In this document: positions 21,295 to 33,090 of the stretch, one piece after another
Layout of the letters: each line of letters begins with the position of its first letter
Numbering within the stretch: position 1 is the first letter of the stretch
NCBI GenBank assembly: GCA_002794735.1
Contig: NBAZ01000008.1
Coordinates: 806,001-870,000, forward strand
Source: Pyrrhoderma lamaoense
Lineage: Eukaryota > Basidiomycota > Agaricomycetes > Hymenochaetales > Hymenochaetaceae
Direction of reading: 5' to 3'
Length of the DNA stretch: 64,000 nt
Made by a program: the position numbers and the translations under genes
Notes under the pieces: generated by a model
Seen by the model: the letters and a program-made list of their open reading frames with translations, nothing else
Database searches by the model: none
What the model was told of the DNA's origin: nothing

Positions 21295-24200
21295 ATGGCC
21301 TCAAGCAGCGACATCGACCGTGTAATGGGTAGAGTGTCCCCACAAGCCTATTTTTCCGGACGTGTCTCTCCACCGACAAGTCATGTACTCACCAAGGCTC
21401 ATATCTTGGACGCAATTTTACGCTCAAAGGATGATGGCCGTACATTGGATCTTAGCAATAAAAATCTCATTGACGTGGGTGAGGCAGGAGCGGAGGAACT
21501 TGCTCAGGTTGGGAGAGGAGACGATCTCGTTGACGAGTGCTGCATCCTTAGGTCTGTTCTCTTTTTCTATTGTTCTCTCTCCAGCGCTTCGTGCTAAAGA
21601 ACATATCCATATTAAGGATTGCTTTGGTTGGAAATAACTTATCTTCTTTACCTATGACGTTTGCGCATCTGTCGCGGCTGCGTTACCTGAACCTTCGATC
21701 CAACTCCTTTTCGGTGTTTCCTGAAGTGGCAAGTCTTCCGGTTCCATTCCCCACAAAACCAACAGAAACTAACACATATGTGAATCACAGCTTACTCTCA
21801 TGCCCTCCTTAGAGATCCTTGACTTTAGTAGGAATAGAATCAGGGGCCTTCCAACAAATCCAGGGACTCTAGTTAACCTTCGCGTATGTGTGCCAAGGCA
21901 ATCACTATGCTGATCGGTAGCTAAATAGGTACTGATGGTTATTCAACAGGTTATGTCTATAAGCCGAAACAAGATCAGGAAGCTGCCTGCGTATCTATGC
22001 AACTTCAAAGCCTTGACAGTGCTCAAAGCAGATCATAATCCTATAGAATGGCCGCCAAAAGAAGTAATGGAGCCTGAAGATGACTTGGAAAAACAAGAAG
22101 TAATGCACCGTTGGGTCGGATACCTAAAAGATTGGATATCCGATAATCGAGTTGAAGACGAAAAGAGCCACCAATTAGCATTAGGGTCATCACCACAAGA
22201 GGAACAAGTCCGTGAAGAGGCCAATCAGCATTCACGTAGTATTTCAATAGATTCCCAGAGTTCGGTGTATTCTACAAGCTCATTCGTTGCCCTTGAAGAG
22301 AATAAACCAGAAAAGCCGCCCACGATCGACACCTCTAATGTCTCACCTTCAATCGCTGATGGTTTCTCAGCTTCGCCAGACTCCTATTTGCCCACGCCCG
22401 AGGACTCGCTGGGATCGGTGGATGATGATACGGCACGTCCTATATATAATGCTCATATGCGCAATGAGTCCTATACATCAGCGACCTCCCCACGTTCTCC
22501 CAACTCAAGTTTGACGGTACAGAAAAGTCTTCCAGATCTGCGAATGGATGTTCCACCACCAGCAAAGAATACTCGTGCTTTCATGCGGGACTTGGCAAAA
22601 AGAGCCTCTCTTGAGAACTTTTCTTCGCCTTTTGCAGATTCTTCTGTACATGTTTTCGAGACTCCCGTACGCCCTAGACCATCTCGTTCTTCTCGACAAA
22701 GTCACGATCCACTTCCATCAATCTCTGAATGGAGGGCGCCTTCGATGGATGAAGAACGAAATTCCTATTTCAGGAGATTGTCTACACTCCCTGTAGCAAC
22801 TATATCCTACACAACACCAAAGGCTCTGCTATCTGTGGTTGACTCTGTACGAGGGATACTTTTTGCTGTTTCTCAGGTCTATCAAAGTCTTCAACATTAC
22901 ACAGTCTTTTGCATCGATGAAAGCTTGTCTTCTGTTCTCATGAAGGTCCTCGACCCTGCGAGCTCCTATATGCTACGGCTCATCAACGCTCTGGATAAGT
23001 TTGACGTGCTGAGCAGACGTGGTTGTCCACCTCCAACAGTATGTCGGCAAGTCATTGAAAGTTGTAGGGATAATGTTGTTATGTTCGGGAAGGCAGTTAG
23101 TGTGCTTGCCTTACAACTGAAAGTACTAGCCTCAAGAGACGATGTGCGATATTCACGGCAGATGCTTTTAGTGATCTATGGGGCAATGGCAGAAATTTCA
23201 AATTCATGGCAAGGAATTGCCCCTCAGCTAGAATCGATAGAATCGTTACTCAGGGAAGACCGCCCGTCTCCGACACCAAGTCCGGGAATGTCAACCCCGA
23301 CTCCCATGAAGATAGCGCCTACCAAGTCCCAGCTTATGCAGACATCTTCCAGCCGAAGCATGTCGATACATCCCATAGCAGAACAGCCCGAACCCTCTTC
23401 CGCAGATTCCCCTCCTTCTTTCCCGCGACCTATTCCAGTTAGTCGTGCACACTCCGAACAGCAACATATTATATCAACTCCTCCTGGACAAGCTCTCCCA
23501 ATGTCCAGACCTACCCAATCGGAACCTCGCTCACGTATGAATCGGCGACGACATGCGGGGTCCTTCAGTGTGAAGGATGTAGAAATTGGTCGTTCATTGC
23601 CCTCAAACTTTGATGTATCACCTCCAGGCGCCGGGCTCGCGAGCGGGACAAGTACTCCCACACCCCGTCGCGGGGGTAACATGCCTCCATCGGGATCTAT
23701 CGCACCCCCTTTACCATCTATGCCTGCTATGAATGGAATTCCACCCTCTCCAAATTTTCAGCAACATTCTCGACAGAGCTCTGTGCAGAACGGCTCCAAT
23801 ATGGAATCTTCCACTGCAAGTGTGGGAGCACCGCAATTATCATTATCAGGGCCTTCGAAAGCTGAGGCACCTACAAGCTCCAGTGCGCTTGTTGACAACC
23901 ATGCTATTGATTCCATGGCAAACGCAGTAAGAGCGGCCCCTGCTGTGTGGGCTGTACTTGAAGAAATTTCAGGAGAAATGTCTGGCTCGCCTGTTAACTT
24001 GCATGATAACCTGATGAGGGCGCAGGATATCACTCGCAAACTCAGTGAGAATATAAGAGCAATTCAGGATGGGCATATTCAGGCGGACAGGAAGGCATTG
24101 CGTGAGGATGCTCATGTGTTCGCAAAGGTCTGTATATATATAACATCACATCAATCGATATCTAACTGAACTGACTTCATCTCATCTTCATTAATGACAT

Positions 24201-24763
24201 AGGCTGTTATCTCCCTCTCTAAAGTAGTTAAAGACTATGCTGCACAGAAACTTTCGGGTCAGCTCCGAGCTGACATCGCGAAACTGACGAATGCAACTCA
24301 GGAGTTTGTCATGCTCTTACACGTCTCTTCTTTTGCACCCTCAACTCCCCGGCCGTACTCACCCATGGTTTCCGCCAATGCAAGCACTGGTTCGATCAGT
24401 ACCGGTACATCTTCCAATAATGGCGTGAACTCATCGGGAAACGGCACACTGCCAACGGCCGCCACTTCTACAACAAGTTCTCAATCTCCGGCTCAAAACA
24501 CATCGGAAACAGGTGAGGAACGGCCGCTGTTGGGGTCAGGTATCAATGGTCCTAGTAGCCTGTCTCGTAGCCGAAGTGCTCAGCCTGCACCGAGCTCGAA
24601 ACTCGCCCCTATTATCAATGGTGCATCCGGGACAGCCCTGCCGAGAAGTGCACTTCCTCATCAGCAGGGGTTCAAGCTCCCATCTGGTTCATTACTACCA
24701 ATAAGCAACGGAACACCAATGCGAACACATGGTCAAGGGCTATACGTAAATGGTGCATCATGA
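21295..24763 (+). CDS. Leucine-rich-repeat protein of the RAM network (SOG2-like)
   Basis: SOG2 works with the Cbk1/Mob2 NDR kinase in polarised growth and cell separation. Exon joins preserve frame. The N-terminus MASSSDIDRVMGRVSPQ precedes leucine-rich repeats: ILRIALVGNNLSSLPMTF, LSRLRYLNLRSNSFSVFPE, LEILDFSRNRIRGLPTNPG, SISRNKIRKLPAYLCNFKAL and KADHNPIEWPPKEVME. A helical domain follows (SVVDSVRGILFAVSQVYQSL, MLRLINALDKFDVLSRR). Long Ser/Pro-rich disordered segments contain many SP/TP sites, and the C-terminal block includes VISLSKVVKDYAAQKLS and LRADIAKLTNATQEFV. The start is the ATG at 21295, before a near-consensus repeat start. Length is about 1,050 residues, usual for basidiomycete SOG2 proteins. 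Confidence 0.88.
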
Positions 24764-26106
24764 AGCTGACTATTCTATCCATTTCTGAAATATCCTTGGG
24801 TCATCTGGTTGTAGATTATAATTCCCTTTTCCTATTGATGTCCACAATGTTTTATTGCTGCCTTGAAATTACTCTCCACTTAAATTAACCCGAAAGGGCC
24901 TTGTAGACGCTTTATGCAGTGGCGCAAGGCTTTCTTCCAGCATCACCCACATCATGATCTCGATGATCTCGGTACGACCTTCGTTTGCAGAGTCCTTCCT
25001 TCCCTTTATCCGAGCTTGCCTCTATAATTCCACTAGCCATTATCTGGTCTCCTTTCTACACGTAACCTCCGTTGGCAATTCCTGGTCTTTCAAACCTTTC
25101 TCCTCCACTCTGTCTTGACTGTAACGCAGCATATAACGTATCACGCTTTCTTCGGCCCATTCAGACGCTTTACTTACAGTTATTTATTGTATTCATTAAG
25201 TTCAATATTGGTGCCTTCTATCAGCCATTTCCACTAGCTTTAGTCTCGTTTTTGCATTCCTTTTTCCCAAACATTTTTTTGCTCTTCCATTCTTTTCTGT
25301 TTCTTCTCCTCGTCATACCATTTACTAACTCTTCTTTCCCTCTCTCTCTCTCTCTCTCTCTCTCTGGCCTTTTTTGTTATCATTCCGCATAAATTCATTA
25401 TAAATATTATCGGTTGTGCTGTTATATAAGTGTCTAGTATTTAGTAGTTACTTGCCATGGAATTTCATTCAGGGAAAAAGAAGCAAATTTTTTACATCTC
25501 GATTATACTTATATGTACGTTTGAACTGAGCGATCAAGATTATATCGTGAAAAGAAAGTGTGTCGTTTTTACAATGTATTAGTATTACAACATTCTCAAA
25601 GTCTAAATCAGACCTATACACCAGAAAAATATTATTATCGATGAGACCCGTTGTGCGTGGCTCTATCAACGAAAAAATGATAAATGGGTTAAGGAAGTTA
25701 TACAGTCAATCCACGAGTTTCTCGGGAAACAAAAACATCAGTGTGGTAAGTATCCCACCCGATTGGATCTACATTGCAGGTTGTTAAAATACAAGAGGAT
25801 GCGAAAAGAAAATATCGATATCGATAACACAACAAAAGTACGAGGATAATAGAAATTAAGTTATTGGAATAGAGAAACTGAAGACAAGAGCGGCAATGGA
25901 ATCAATTTTATGGGTACAAAACTGAAGAGGATGATAACGGAAATTGAGTGGCAATGCCAACGACCAAGACCAATAAGGCAGTTATTGAGACATCAACCGT
26001 TCTTTAGTGTGCTGGTGGGTTGTACATCTTCGAAATCGCCATACCAAACTATCCTATGTATGATTTTATTTGAGCGTGTGGAGAAGACCTCTGTCAAGGT
26101 ATGGCG
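24764..26106. other. Convergent intergenic region, 1.3 kb
   Basis: 3' flanks of SOG2 (plus) and the nuclear-type protein (minus). It contains a (TC)n microsatellite and pyrimidine-rich DNA around 25200-25380. Open frames there are low-complexity hydrophobic translations of pyrimidine tracts, not genes. Confidence 0.55.
25341..25365. repeat. (TC)n microsatellite
   Basis: About 12 uninterrupted TC units inside a longer pyrimidine tract. Confidence 0.9.
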
Positions 26107-26869
26107 TCACGGTGTACGGTGTCGCTCTGGCAAGGGTGTAAGCGGTTCCCCAATGCCAAAGATATTATATAGATCAGTTTCCCTATTGATCCCCAGAGCA
26201 GAGGCACCTGCCTTTTTGGGTGCGCTGTTAATCTTGTAACGTTTACTGACCACCTTGGCTTTGGATCTGCTATCAGTAGTAGTGGGAACAAGAGCAGTTC
26301 TATGCTTTTTTATAGGTAGGTTATGATCCTGCTTCGCTTTTTCAGATTTCTCCTTTCTTGTTTTCCTGGCTGGATTTTTGCTCTTAGTCTTACTAGGAGA
26401 TATTGCACGGCCTTCTGAATCAGCATTAGTTTCAGATTCGTGTTCTATTTCATCCAACTCTTCACGCTCTTGCACGCGTTTTCGTTTCGTGCCGCGCGGA
26501 ACCATCTTGGATAGTACATCAGAAACTTCCTTGATTCCTCTCTGAATTGTATTATCCTTCGAGCCAATGTCATTTGACCCTTCCCTCTTTGTTCTTTTTA
26601 TGATTTTGGTGGTGGTAACCTTTCCTTCGTTAGCGCTTATGTGAACAGCACTTTCCTCTTTCTATTTTTCGGAAGTAAGATTGTGATTTTCTGTCGCTTT
26701 TAAGTGATTTAGCAGTCTCTAGGACTTGGGGCTGATTGGCGGTGATGTTTTCCTTTTGTTCGACAATACGAGAGCTCCTCCGTGTTTGTGGTGTAGCCGA
26801 GCCCAAGGGTGTCTTGCTTGCAGAAGAATAACGAGCGGCCCGAGCTTTTGTTGTGGATGGGGAAGTCAT
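26107..26869 (-). CDS. Basic, Lys/Ser/Thr-rich nuclear-type protein, function unknown
   Basis: Not recognised. The protein begins MTSPSTTKARAARYSSASK, contains TPQTRRSSRIVEQKEN, and later repeated basic clusters (KIIKRTKREG, RGTKRKRVQERE, SKTKSKNPARKTRKEKSEK) that look like nuclear localisation signals. The C-terminus is ALGINRETDLYNIFGIGEP, a short, more ordered motif that may be the conserved part. A run of RRSSR plus a KEN box (KEN at about residue 38) would suit a cell-cycle-degraded chromosome protein, but that is speculation. A one-base shift near 26673 (AAA run) separates the two halves; removing one base joins FRKIEEESAVHISANEGK in one frame. Confidence 0.5.
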
Positions 26870-28096
26870 TATGTCAACCTATAAGGTCGTTTGGATTCTT
26901 CTAAACAACTCTAGTCAGTTTTCAAGCTTCTTTGAGTTCTCTTCAACAAACACGTACGATGTTCTGGTATCAGACCTTCTGCTGGAAAAAGGTGACTGAA
27001 TATGTAGGGGAATTTGCTGTGTGATGACTGTTTATAATGGATTTCTGTAATCAGGATTGGTGTGGGGTTGAAATATGGTGGTAGTGTGAAAAAATAAGAG
27101 TCCGAAATAGGAGAAAGCAATTGCTATAGCCAATTATTTGATCTCAGTGAGGCCACACAATTCCCAAATAAATACAAACATAGAGAAAACCAAGAGCGGT
27201 ATTCATTTGTACTAAGACCCGAATTTGATAAGAGTGTCCTGTACGATACACTTTCTCGGCGACGATAATGAGTACTGAGGTCTCATCTATCTTTTATCAT
27301 TATTTATACTTTTCATATATAAAGGGAGAGGAGTTGATAAAGAGCAGGTGGATGGATTGAATTTCTTAGATCCCAGAGCTGCGGCGCGATCGTCAACATT
27401 TTATTCATGATCTAAGGCTCGTAGAGCTCAGTACATTCTCAACGTGATAGCATCTTTACTGTAACATACATTCCATCTGTATGTGGATGTCTCTTTATTG
27501 TTAGTCTACTTGATTGTAAAACTGAAAATGAAAATGCTAACCGTTTTTGTTTGCTCACCAAGCTTGGGACATGACCCCTATCAGCTGTCGCTCCAGCGGC
27601 TCCTTTAGCTTTTCTTTTGCCTCGCAATTTCTACTATAGCTTGTGTTGTACTGTAGTACAGCTCGTAATGATAATCCATATATTCATCGAGCTGCGGCCT
27701 TTAAATGAAGAGATAAAGTAATGTTACTGTCACAGGGCGGGACGCACAATTGTCCATGTCCAAGCAAAACCAGGACTGGAAATTTATTAGAGAATCTAAT
27801 CTATGCAATGCGTAAAAACTATCAACACAGCAAATTTGAAGTTCCCCACGATATAGTGGGTAGAATTACAAGGAAGTTGGTTTGCGAAGCAACAAATATC
27901 CAATATAATACAAATCATGGCAACAGACCAGCTATAAAGTACAAGAGATGAAGTGAGATGTTGAATTAAGTAGCCAGTGGAGAAATGAGTGTAGTCGTGG
28001 ACGCTTCCATTATATGACATCTATCCAACAAATCTGATTGTATAGGTATTATCAGCATTCGCGAACTCAAGAAGAGGAAGCTGGCTTTGCAAGTAC
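26870..28096. other. Intergenic region, 1.2 kb
   Basis: Between two minus-strand genes: promoter of the nuclear-type protein and 3' flank of EXO1. Short open frames at 26911-27120, 27439-27627 and 27721-27951 show no support. Confidence 0.5.
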
Positions 28097-30582
28097 TCAC
28101 CTGAAGGAGTCAAAAGATCCTTTCACTGGGATTATAGTATCTTCAATCTCGTCGGAGTCTACTGAGATAGGTTTCTCTTTTGAGCCTGCTTTAGGCCCTC
28201 GATTGAAGGTCGTAAAAGCGTTGATCCGAGGGGCTGAACCCGAGGCTCGAGCTGCTTTCTTCTCACTCTGTCGGTTAGAGGTTGATGTTGTCCGTTTCGG
28301 TTTATCATCCCTCTAAACGAACCAGCAGCCCAATATTCGAGTCAGCCACTAAAGACATGAAGAAAGGATCTATTATACCTTGGAAGAAGTAGCATGGTTT
28401 TTGGGTGTCCCCAGAGAGCCTGCAGAATATGCGATACTCGATAGAGAGTATGTCGCGCGCCACTTTTGTGCAAGGCTTTCCCTTCTCGCTCTTGCTTGCT
28501 CCTCCCGAATATCTTCCTCATCGAGATCCACCCATTCACCTGACTTCGAGTTTCCGGAGCTGGAGCCCTGTGATAGTATCGTGACAGGTGAATCGACAAC
28601 TTTAACATCTTCCCAGAATTCGGAAATATCACTTTCAGATAGTCTTTCGGTGTCTGAATCTCCGTTAATATCATCGTCTCCAAAATTCTCCCTTAAATCG
28701 GGGCCGGGGATTCGTTGCTCCTGTGGGATATCTGGCGCTGGTTCTGAGGAACCCCGCACGAAAATATGTATAATTTCTTGAGTTGGAATGTTCTGAGTAA
28801 CGGCCCCTCCCATGTCTAGTCTTCTTGGAGCGGAGAGTGTTCTATGGAGACCGGAGAGGATAGTTCTGGTGTGCCTTTCCGCGATATACTAGGGGAAGGA
28901 GTCATATAACCGTCTTCTTGTTCAACTGATTCCCAGAGTTCATCTTCTCTAAGATCGTCTGTGCACTGGGCGGAAAGGCTATTGTTTTCTCCAAGATCCT
29001 CTATGTCATCATCATCATCAACTTCGACCACATCTAATGGTCTGGTATGCTTAAAGAAGCGACTCATGGCTTTTGGGCTTGTTATTTCATCCTCTTGAGC
29101 TAGCCTTCTTCGCTTAGCTTCAATGTCCTGGTCCATGACATCAACCAAAGTCCGTTTACCAGAACTGGTCCCTGCAACGGCATGCTTTGGTGGTCGTTTT
29201 GACGGGGTCCCTTTCACTGGTGAACGTAGTTTCGCTGCTACTTTTTTGGGTAACGGAGCTGTCGTACATTAATCAGAACCGATTGAATATGGATATCTGT
29301 TTTTCTCACCGAAGAAATCGAGTAGCCCAGCCCTCTTACAAAGAGAACCTTTTGTTCTAGGAGAGGCTAGAGACTTCTGTATATTTGTATTTCTGGGTCG
29401 CAAAGGAAGAGGCTTGGTGGCATTCGGAGAAAATGACGGGTTGATATCTACCATTTTGGACAGGGATATAGGGCACATGTCACCCTCTGCAATGCTTTGG
29501 ACGATCGGTTGGTCCAGGTATCTATGATATCTGATCAGACTGGCCTGCTTATTGAATTCTTCCTACAAATGCTTACCTTCCAATGAAAGTCTCTACCTCC
29601 TCTGATAGGCTCATATCTCCAGGAGGATCTGTGAGATATACAATTTGCTTCGTTTGAGGATCATATACACGTTGATGTAAGAAGACTTTCTCGGCTAGTA
29701 GAAATGCTTCTCTATATCCCCCTGGAATAGACCGCTTTCCCTCTAATCTAAGCATTTGAAGTGCTTTATCTATCGTCTTATACTTTTTTACCAGTTCATA
29801 AGCAGTTTTGAGTCCAATTCCTTGTATGCTAGGAAGATAATCGCAGCCACTCAACATCGCCATCCAACGGAACTGGTTGTCTGACCAGCCAATGAATGAG
29901 AATGAGTCCTTGGCAAGAGCAGGTGACCCAAAGTCCTTCCGAGATATACTGATTACAGAGGCAGAAGCAGTGTCAAACTTGAAAAACACATTCTGGCAAC
30001 CAAATACAAGAAGGTCTGAGTCCTCGGTTAGTATTCCGTCAACTATACCCATTCGTTCCAGATAGGCAAGCTGCGCATCAGCTTCGTAAGGAGCGACAAC
30101 ATAAGACACATTTTCAGCTTTAAGTGCCTAAACGAATGAGCTTATTGAATGCAACTCGAGCAACGATGTCGGCATACCTTGATAAACTGGTATGCTATCT
30201 GTGGTGTCACGTCCAAACATTTCACAAAGTATTCCCTAGCCTGACTTTGCTTTCCCACGGCTTTAAGCTCATAAGCACGTTTAATATTTTCCGCTCTTTT
30301 CTTCTCTCTTTCTTTCTCTGTCCCCAACTTCGCCGGAAGTGGACCACCATCGAAAACAATGTACGGTGTGATACCATGGTGCCGCAACATACGTACTCGA
30401 GCCATGCAGTAATCAACAAACCGGCGCGTCGGAATTTTCTGTACTAGTTCGGGCGCGCATGTATACGCTCCGCGATGAAGCCAGACATAACCGTCGACTG
30501 CTATAGTTTTGCCCGAGAGTTCGGATAGATGTTTGCGTCGCTGTATCGGCTTTAACACTGGGAGAAGGCCTTGAATACCCAT
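28097..30582 (-). CDS. EXO1: Exonuclease 1 (XPG/FEN1 family)
   Basis: 5'-3' exonuclease and flap nuclease of mismatch repair and DNA end resection. Exons: 30178-30582, 29577-30127, 29310-29521, 28379-29258 and 28097-28312. The XPG N region begins MGIQGLLPVLKPIQRRKHLS and has VDGYVWLHRG and PYIVFDGGPLPAK. The internal region has VAPYEADAQLAYLER with catalytic acids, GILTEDSDLLVFGC, MLSGCDYLPSIQGIGLKTA (helix-two-turn-helix) and the EXO1-typical VFLHQRVYDPQTKQIVYLTD. The C-terminal third is disordered and acidic, with DFFG and basic patches typical of the Mlh1/Msh2-binding tail. One base appears missing near 28832, where HSP must join PRRLDMGG. The final stop follows GSFDSFR. Confidence 0.92.
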
Positions 30583-30958
30583 TTCAAAGGACCCAGACTT
30601 TCATTAGATGAGGGATGTAGGTTTCTCCGTATAAATAAGGAGTAAGAATAATGTGGGGGTGAGCGCTTTAATTTAAATAGACAATGTCTACGACTGTGGC
30701 ATTGTAGTCAAAAAGTCGAATCCGAATAAAGACGGAAAACGCGGTCGCGTGATCGCTACACGGTCGTGTTTATTAGTTTAATTGTAGTTGCATTGCATTG
30801 TTAGCGGTAACTATCACCATTCTTCTTAATAATCGCCGCTTTCACACACACTTTTCCTTTCTAAATAACACTATCTATTATTATTTCGTTTCGGACTCAA
30901 AGTATAAGAGTAATTCAGTTACTACTATCTCATAGTACATTGTTATTGGTGCAGGAAA
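30583..30958. other. Intergenic region upstream of EXO1
   Basis: 376 bp between EXO1 and the NmrA-like gene. Near 30745-30770 lie ACGCGGTCGCGTGATCG and related CGCG boxes that could be MCB-like sites suited to a replication-linked gene; this is suggestive only. Confidence 0.35.
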
Positions 30959-32263
30959 CTATAGTTTATTGATGGCTTCTTCGTTAAGACCGTGGAAAAA
31001 TCCCCTATCATCTGTACTCTTCAGAGTACTAGGATCTGAGATACCTTTGTAGTTGTTCTCAATCATCCAACTCTCAAGTGTGCGCGTTTGGGGATGTATA
31101 GACCTAATCCAGTCAATATCTCTGACGACTATGCCGTCTTTGTACAAGTTCCACCAGGCACTGCATCAGATCCAGTCAGATTTGTTAGTATTTGTTTAAC
31201 GTTATGATATTATGAACTCACGTAAAGTTCTGTTTCCATGTTGTTGTACCTTCAGGAGTATCAACAGCGAGGGGAATATTCACAGTGGTAAAGTTATCCA
31301 TCCATTCGTCGACAGTCTGGGGAACATAAACGGCTTTGAGGCCCGTGATACGTTTGAATGTCTCGATAAGACCGTCATGTCCAACCCATTTGACGTATTG
31401 ACTAGTAACATTCAACTCCTTTCCAGAGACCAGAGAGCGGTTGTCAAATGAGTATCGAGCCCAGAAACCCAGATCTGCGAGTGAAATCATAGGAACAGCT
31501 CCATTCCCCATAGGTGATGCAAAGACATATGTCCCATCATCACGGCGTTTTATAGGGCCAAACATATGCTAGAAAATGTTGAGATAATTATATATAATAC
31601 TATTGACCTCTAGATGCATTAAGCTTACAAAATTAAGCATTTCCATGTATGGGCTTGTGTTTACCACACTCCACGTCATTCCATTCTCATCGGCCGATGA
31701 CCCTTGACTTTTTAACCAATCTTGAACACGGCCCTTTCCATCGTAGTGTTCACACCTGTACTTGGGGTTGTAGTTCGATATCTTTAAAGAAGTATGTTAG
31801 TATGACGGGTAAAGAAAGGTAGATCCAGTGAAAATTGCCTTAGTAACATAGTCAAGAGAGCTCCATATATAGTGGCGCACAGTTCCAACTTGTTTCGCAA
31901 GTTCAAATATACGCATTCCGGCGTAGATCTCACGAGCTTCTCCAACAGTGAAACCATCTGTATTAGACCAAACTCCATATACACCTTTCATTGCGTTTAG
32001 TACAGTCGGGAAATCCTCGAAAGAGCCTAAAAGATTAATCAATATACTGGTCTTTGTTTGCCTCATCCTCAAACTCTACCTTTGACGCATTCAACTCCTT
32101 TTGCCGTAAGTTCTCTTGCTCGGTGAGAGTCCGGATTGCGAGTAAGAGCACGAACAGAATATGGAGAGGACTTCCCATCCTTAGGCTCTAATAGTGCGTT
32201 GATGACGGCGATTCCCTGAGCACCAGTAGCTCCAAGGACTAGAATGATTTTCTTGATTGCCAT
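30959..32263 (-). CDS. NmrA-like NAD(P)-binding protein
   Basis: Atypical short-chain dehydrogenase fold of the NmrA family, which senses NAD(P) redox state or acts as an isoflavone-reductase-like enzyme. The Rossmann glycine motif is ILVLGATGAQGIAVINALLE, with the cofactor-distal ALTRNPDSHRARELTAKGVE. Further blocks are FEDFPTVLNAMKGVYGVWSN, HYIWSSLDYVTK, CEHYDGKGRVQDWLKSQG and VPMISLADLGFWARYSFDN, ending HGLNEEAINKL. The YxxxK catalytic pair is replaced, as usual in NmrA proteins. Five or six exons keep frame. Start MAIKKIILVLGATG. Confidence 0.9.
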
Positions 32264-33090
32264 TGGAATGCTTAATAGGCTCGAAAATGAGTGTTGGTTG
32301 GAGAACTTGTTGTCTTTTCTGGCTAAGAAGGCTTATATTTATAGAGTATCACTCCAAGCTCCTATGAGGGTATCGTTCTAGTCATCACGATACTTTCTGA
32401 ATTCGCTACTACTAGAGTTTCCTGGATGACAGAAATGGCCTCGGTCATACCACTTGAGTAAGAGCGATGCCCGAGATAAGGGTGAGGTTTGTAGATTTGT
32501 AGATCCACAGTTTCAAGTAGTATATATAACACATTACATCATGTTCCGGGTCTTGATAGTTCAATTCGCACAATCGACGTCGAAGAACAGAGAAGTGACT
32601 AAGTCATTCTTTTAGCGCCTTCGGGCAGCACAGAGCGAGTAGTAGAACTTACTAAACAATTTAATACTAACGAATTAGAGTCATTTATGAAGAGATCTAG
32701 GTAGCTTCTCCTCTTTTTTTCTCCTTAGTTATCTACCCCGTGATTGAAATTCGACTCGTTGTCTCTTGAGTTTCTTAGATAAGATAGTAAGCTACCTTTA
32801 TACTAGAGCATGCATATTATATGTCATAAGCGCATTAAATCACGCAAGACGATATTGTCATTTCCGTAGTTCAACGGCTGTTCTGTCTGTTAACAAACGA
32901 TATTAGCTATTCGTAGTTTAATGCTAATGTTCAGGATCTTGATGATACTTGAAGTAGCTACGTAAAAATGTGATAGCAAAGTTACCAAATTTGGTAACAT
33001 ATCATGAGCGCGTCACGGCACTAAGCGCCTGAAAGAGCAAGGAACAGTTGACACGGACTTGCATTCTAGGGTTCGCGTACAGAGACAGCA
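32264..33090. other. Divergent intergenic region
   Basis: 827 bp with the promoters of the NmrA-like gene and the FYVE gene. AT-rich; a CACGTGTCGTG stretch lies just inside the FYVE gene's first coding exons. No gene found. Confidence 0.5.

Noticed and set aside
23224..23682. 152-codon minus-strand frame inside SOG2
   Set aside because: Antisense to a Ser/Pro-rich disordered region of a well-supported gene.
25072..25392. Hydrophobic 106-codon frame rich in Leu/Phe/Ser
   Set aside because: It reads a pyrimidine-rich tract and (TC)n microsatellite; no ATG at the reported start and no relatives recalled.
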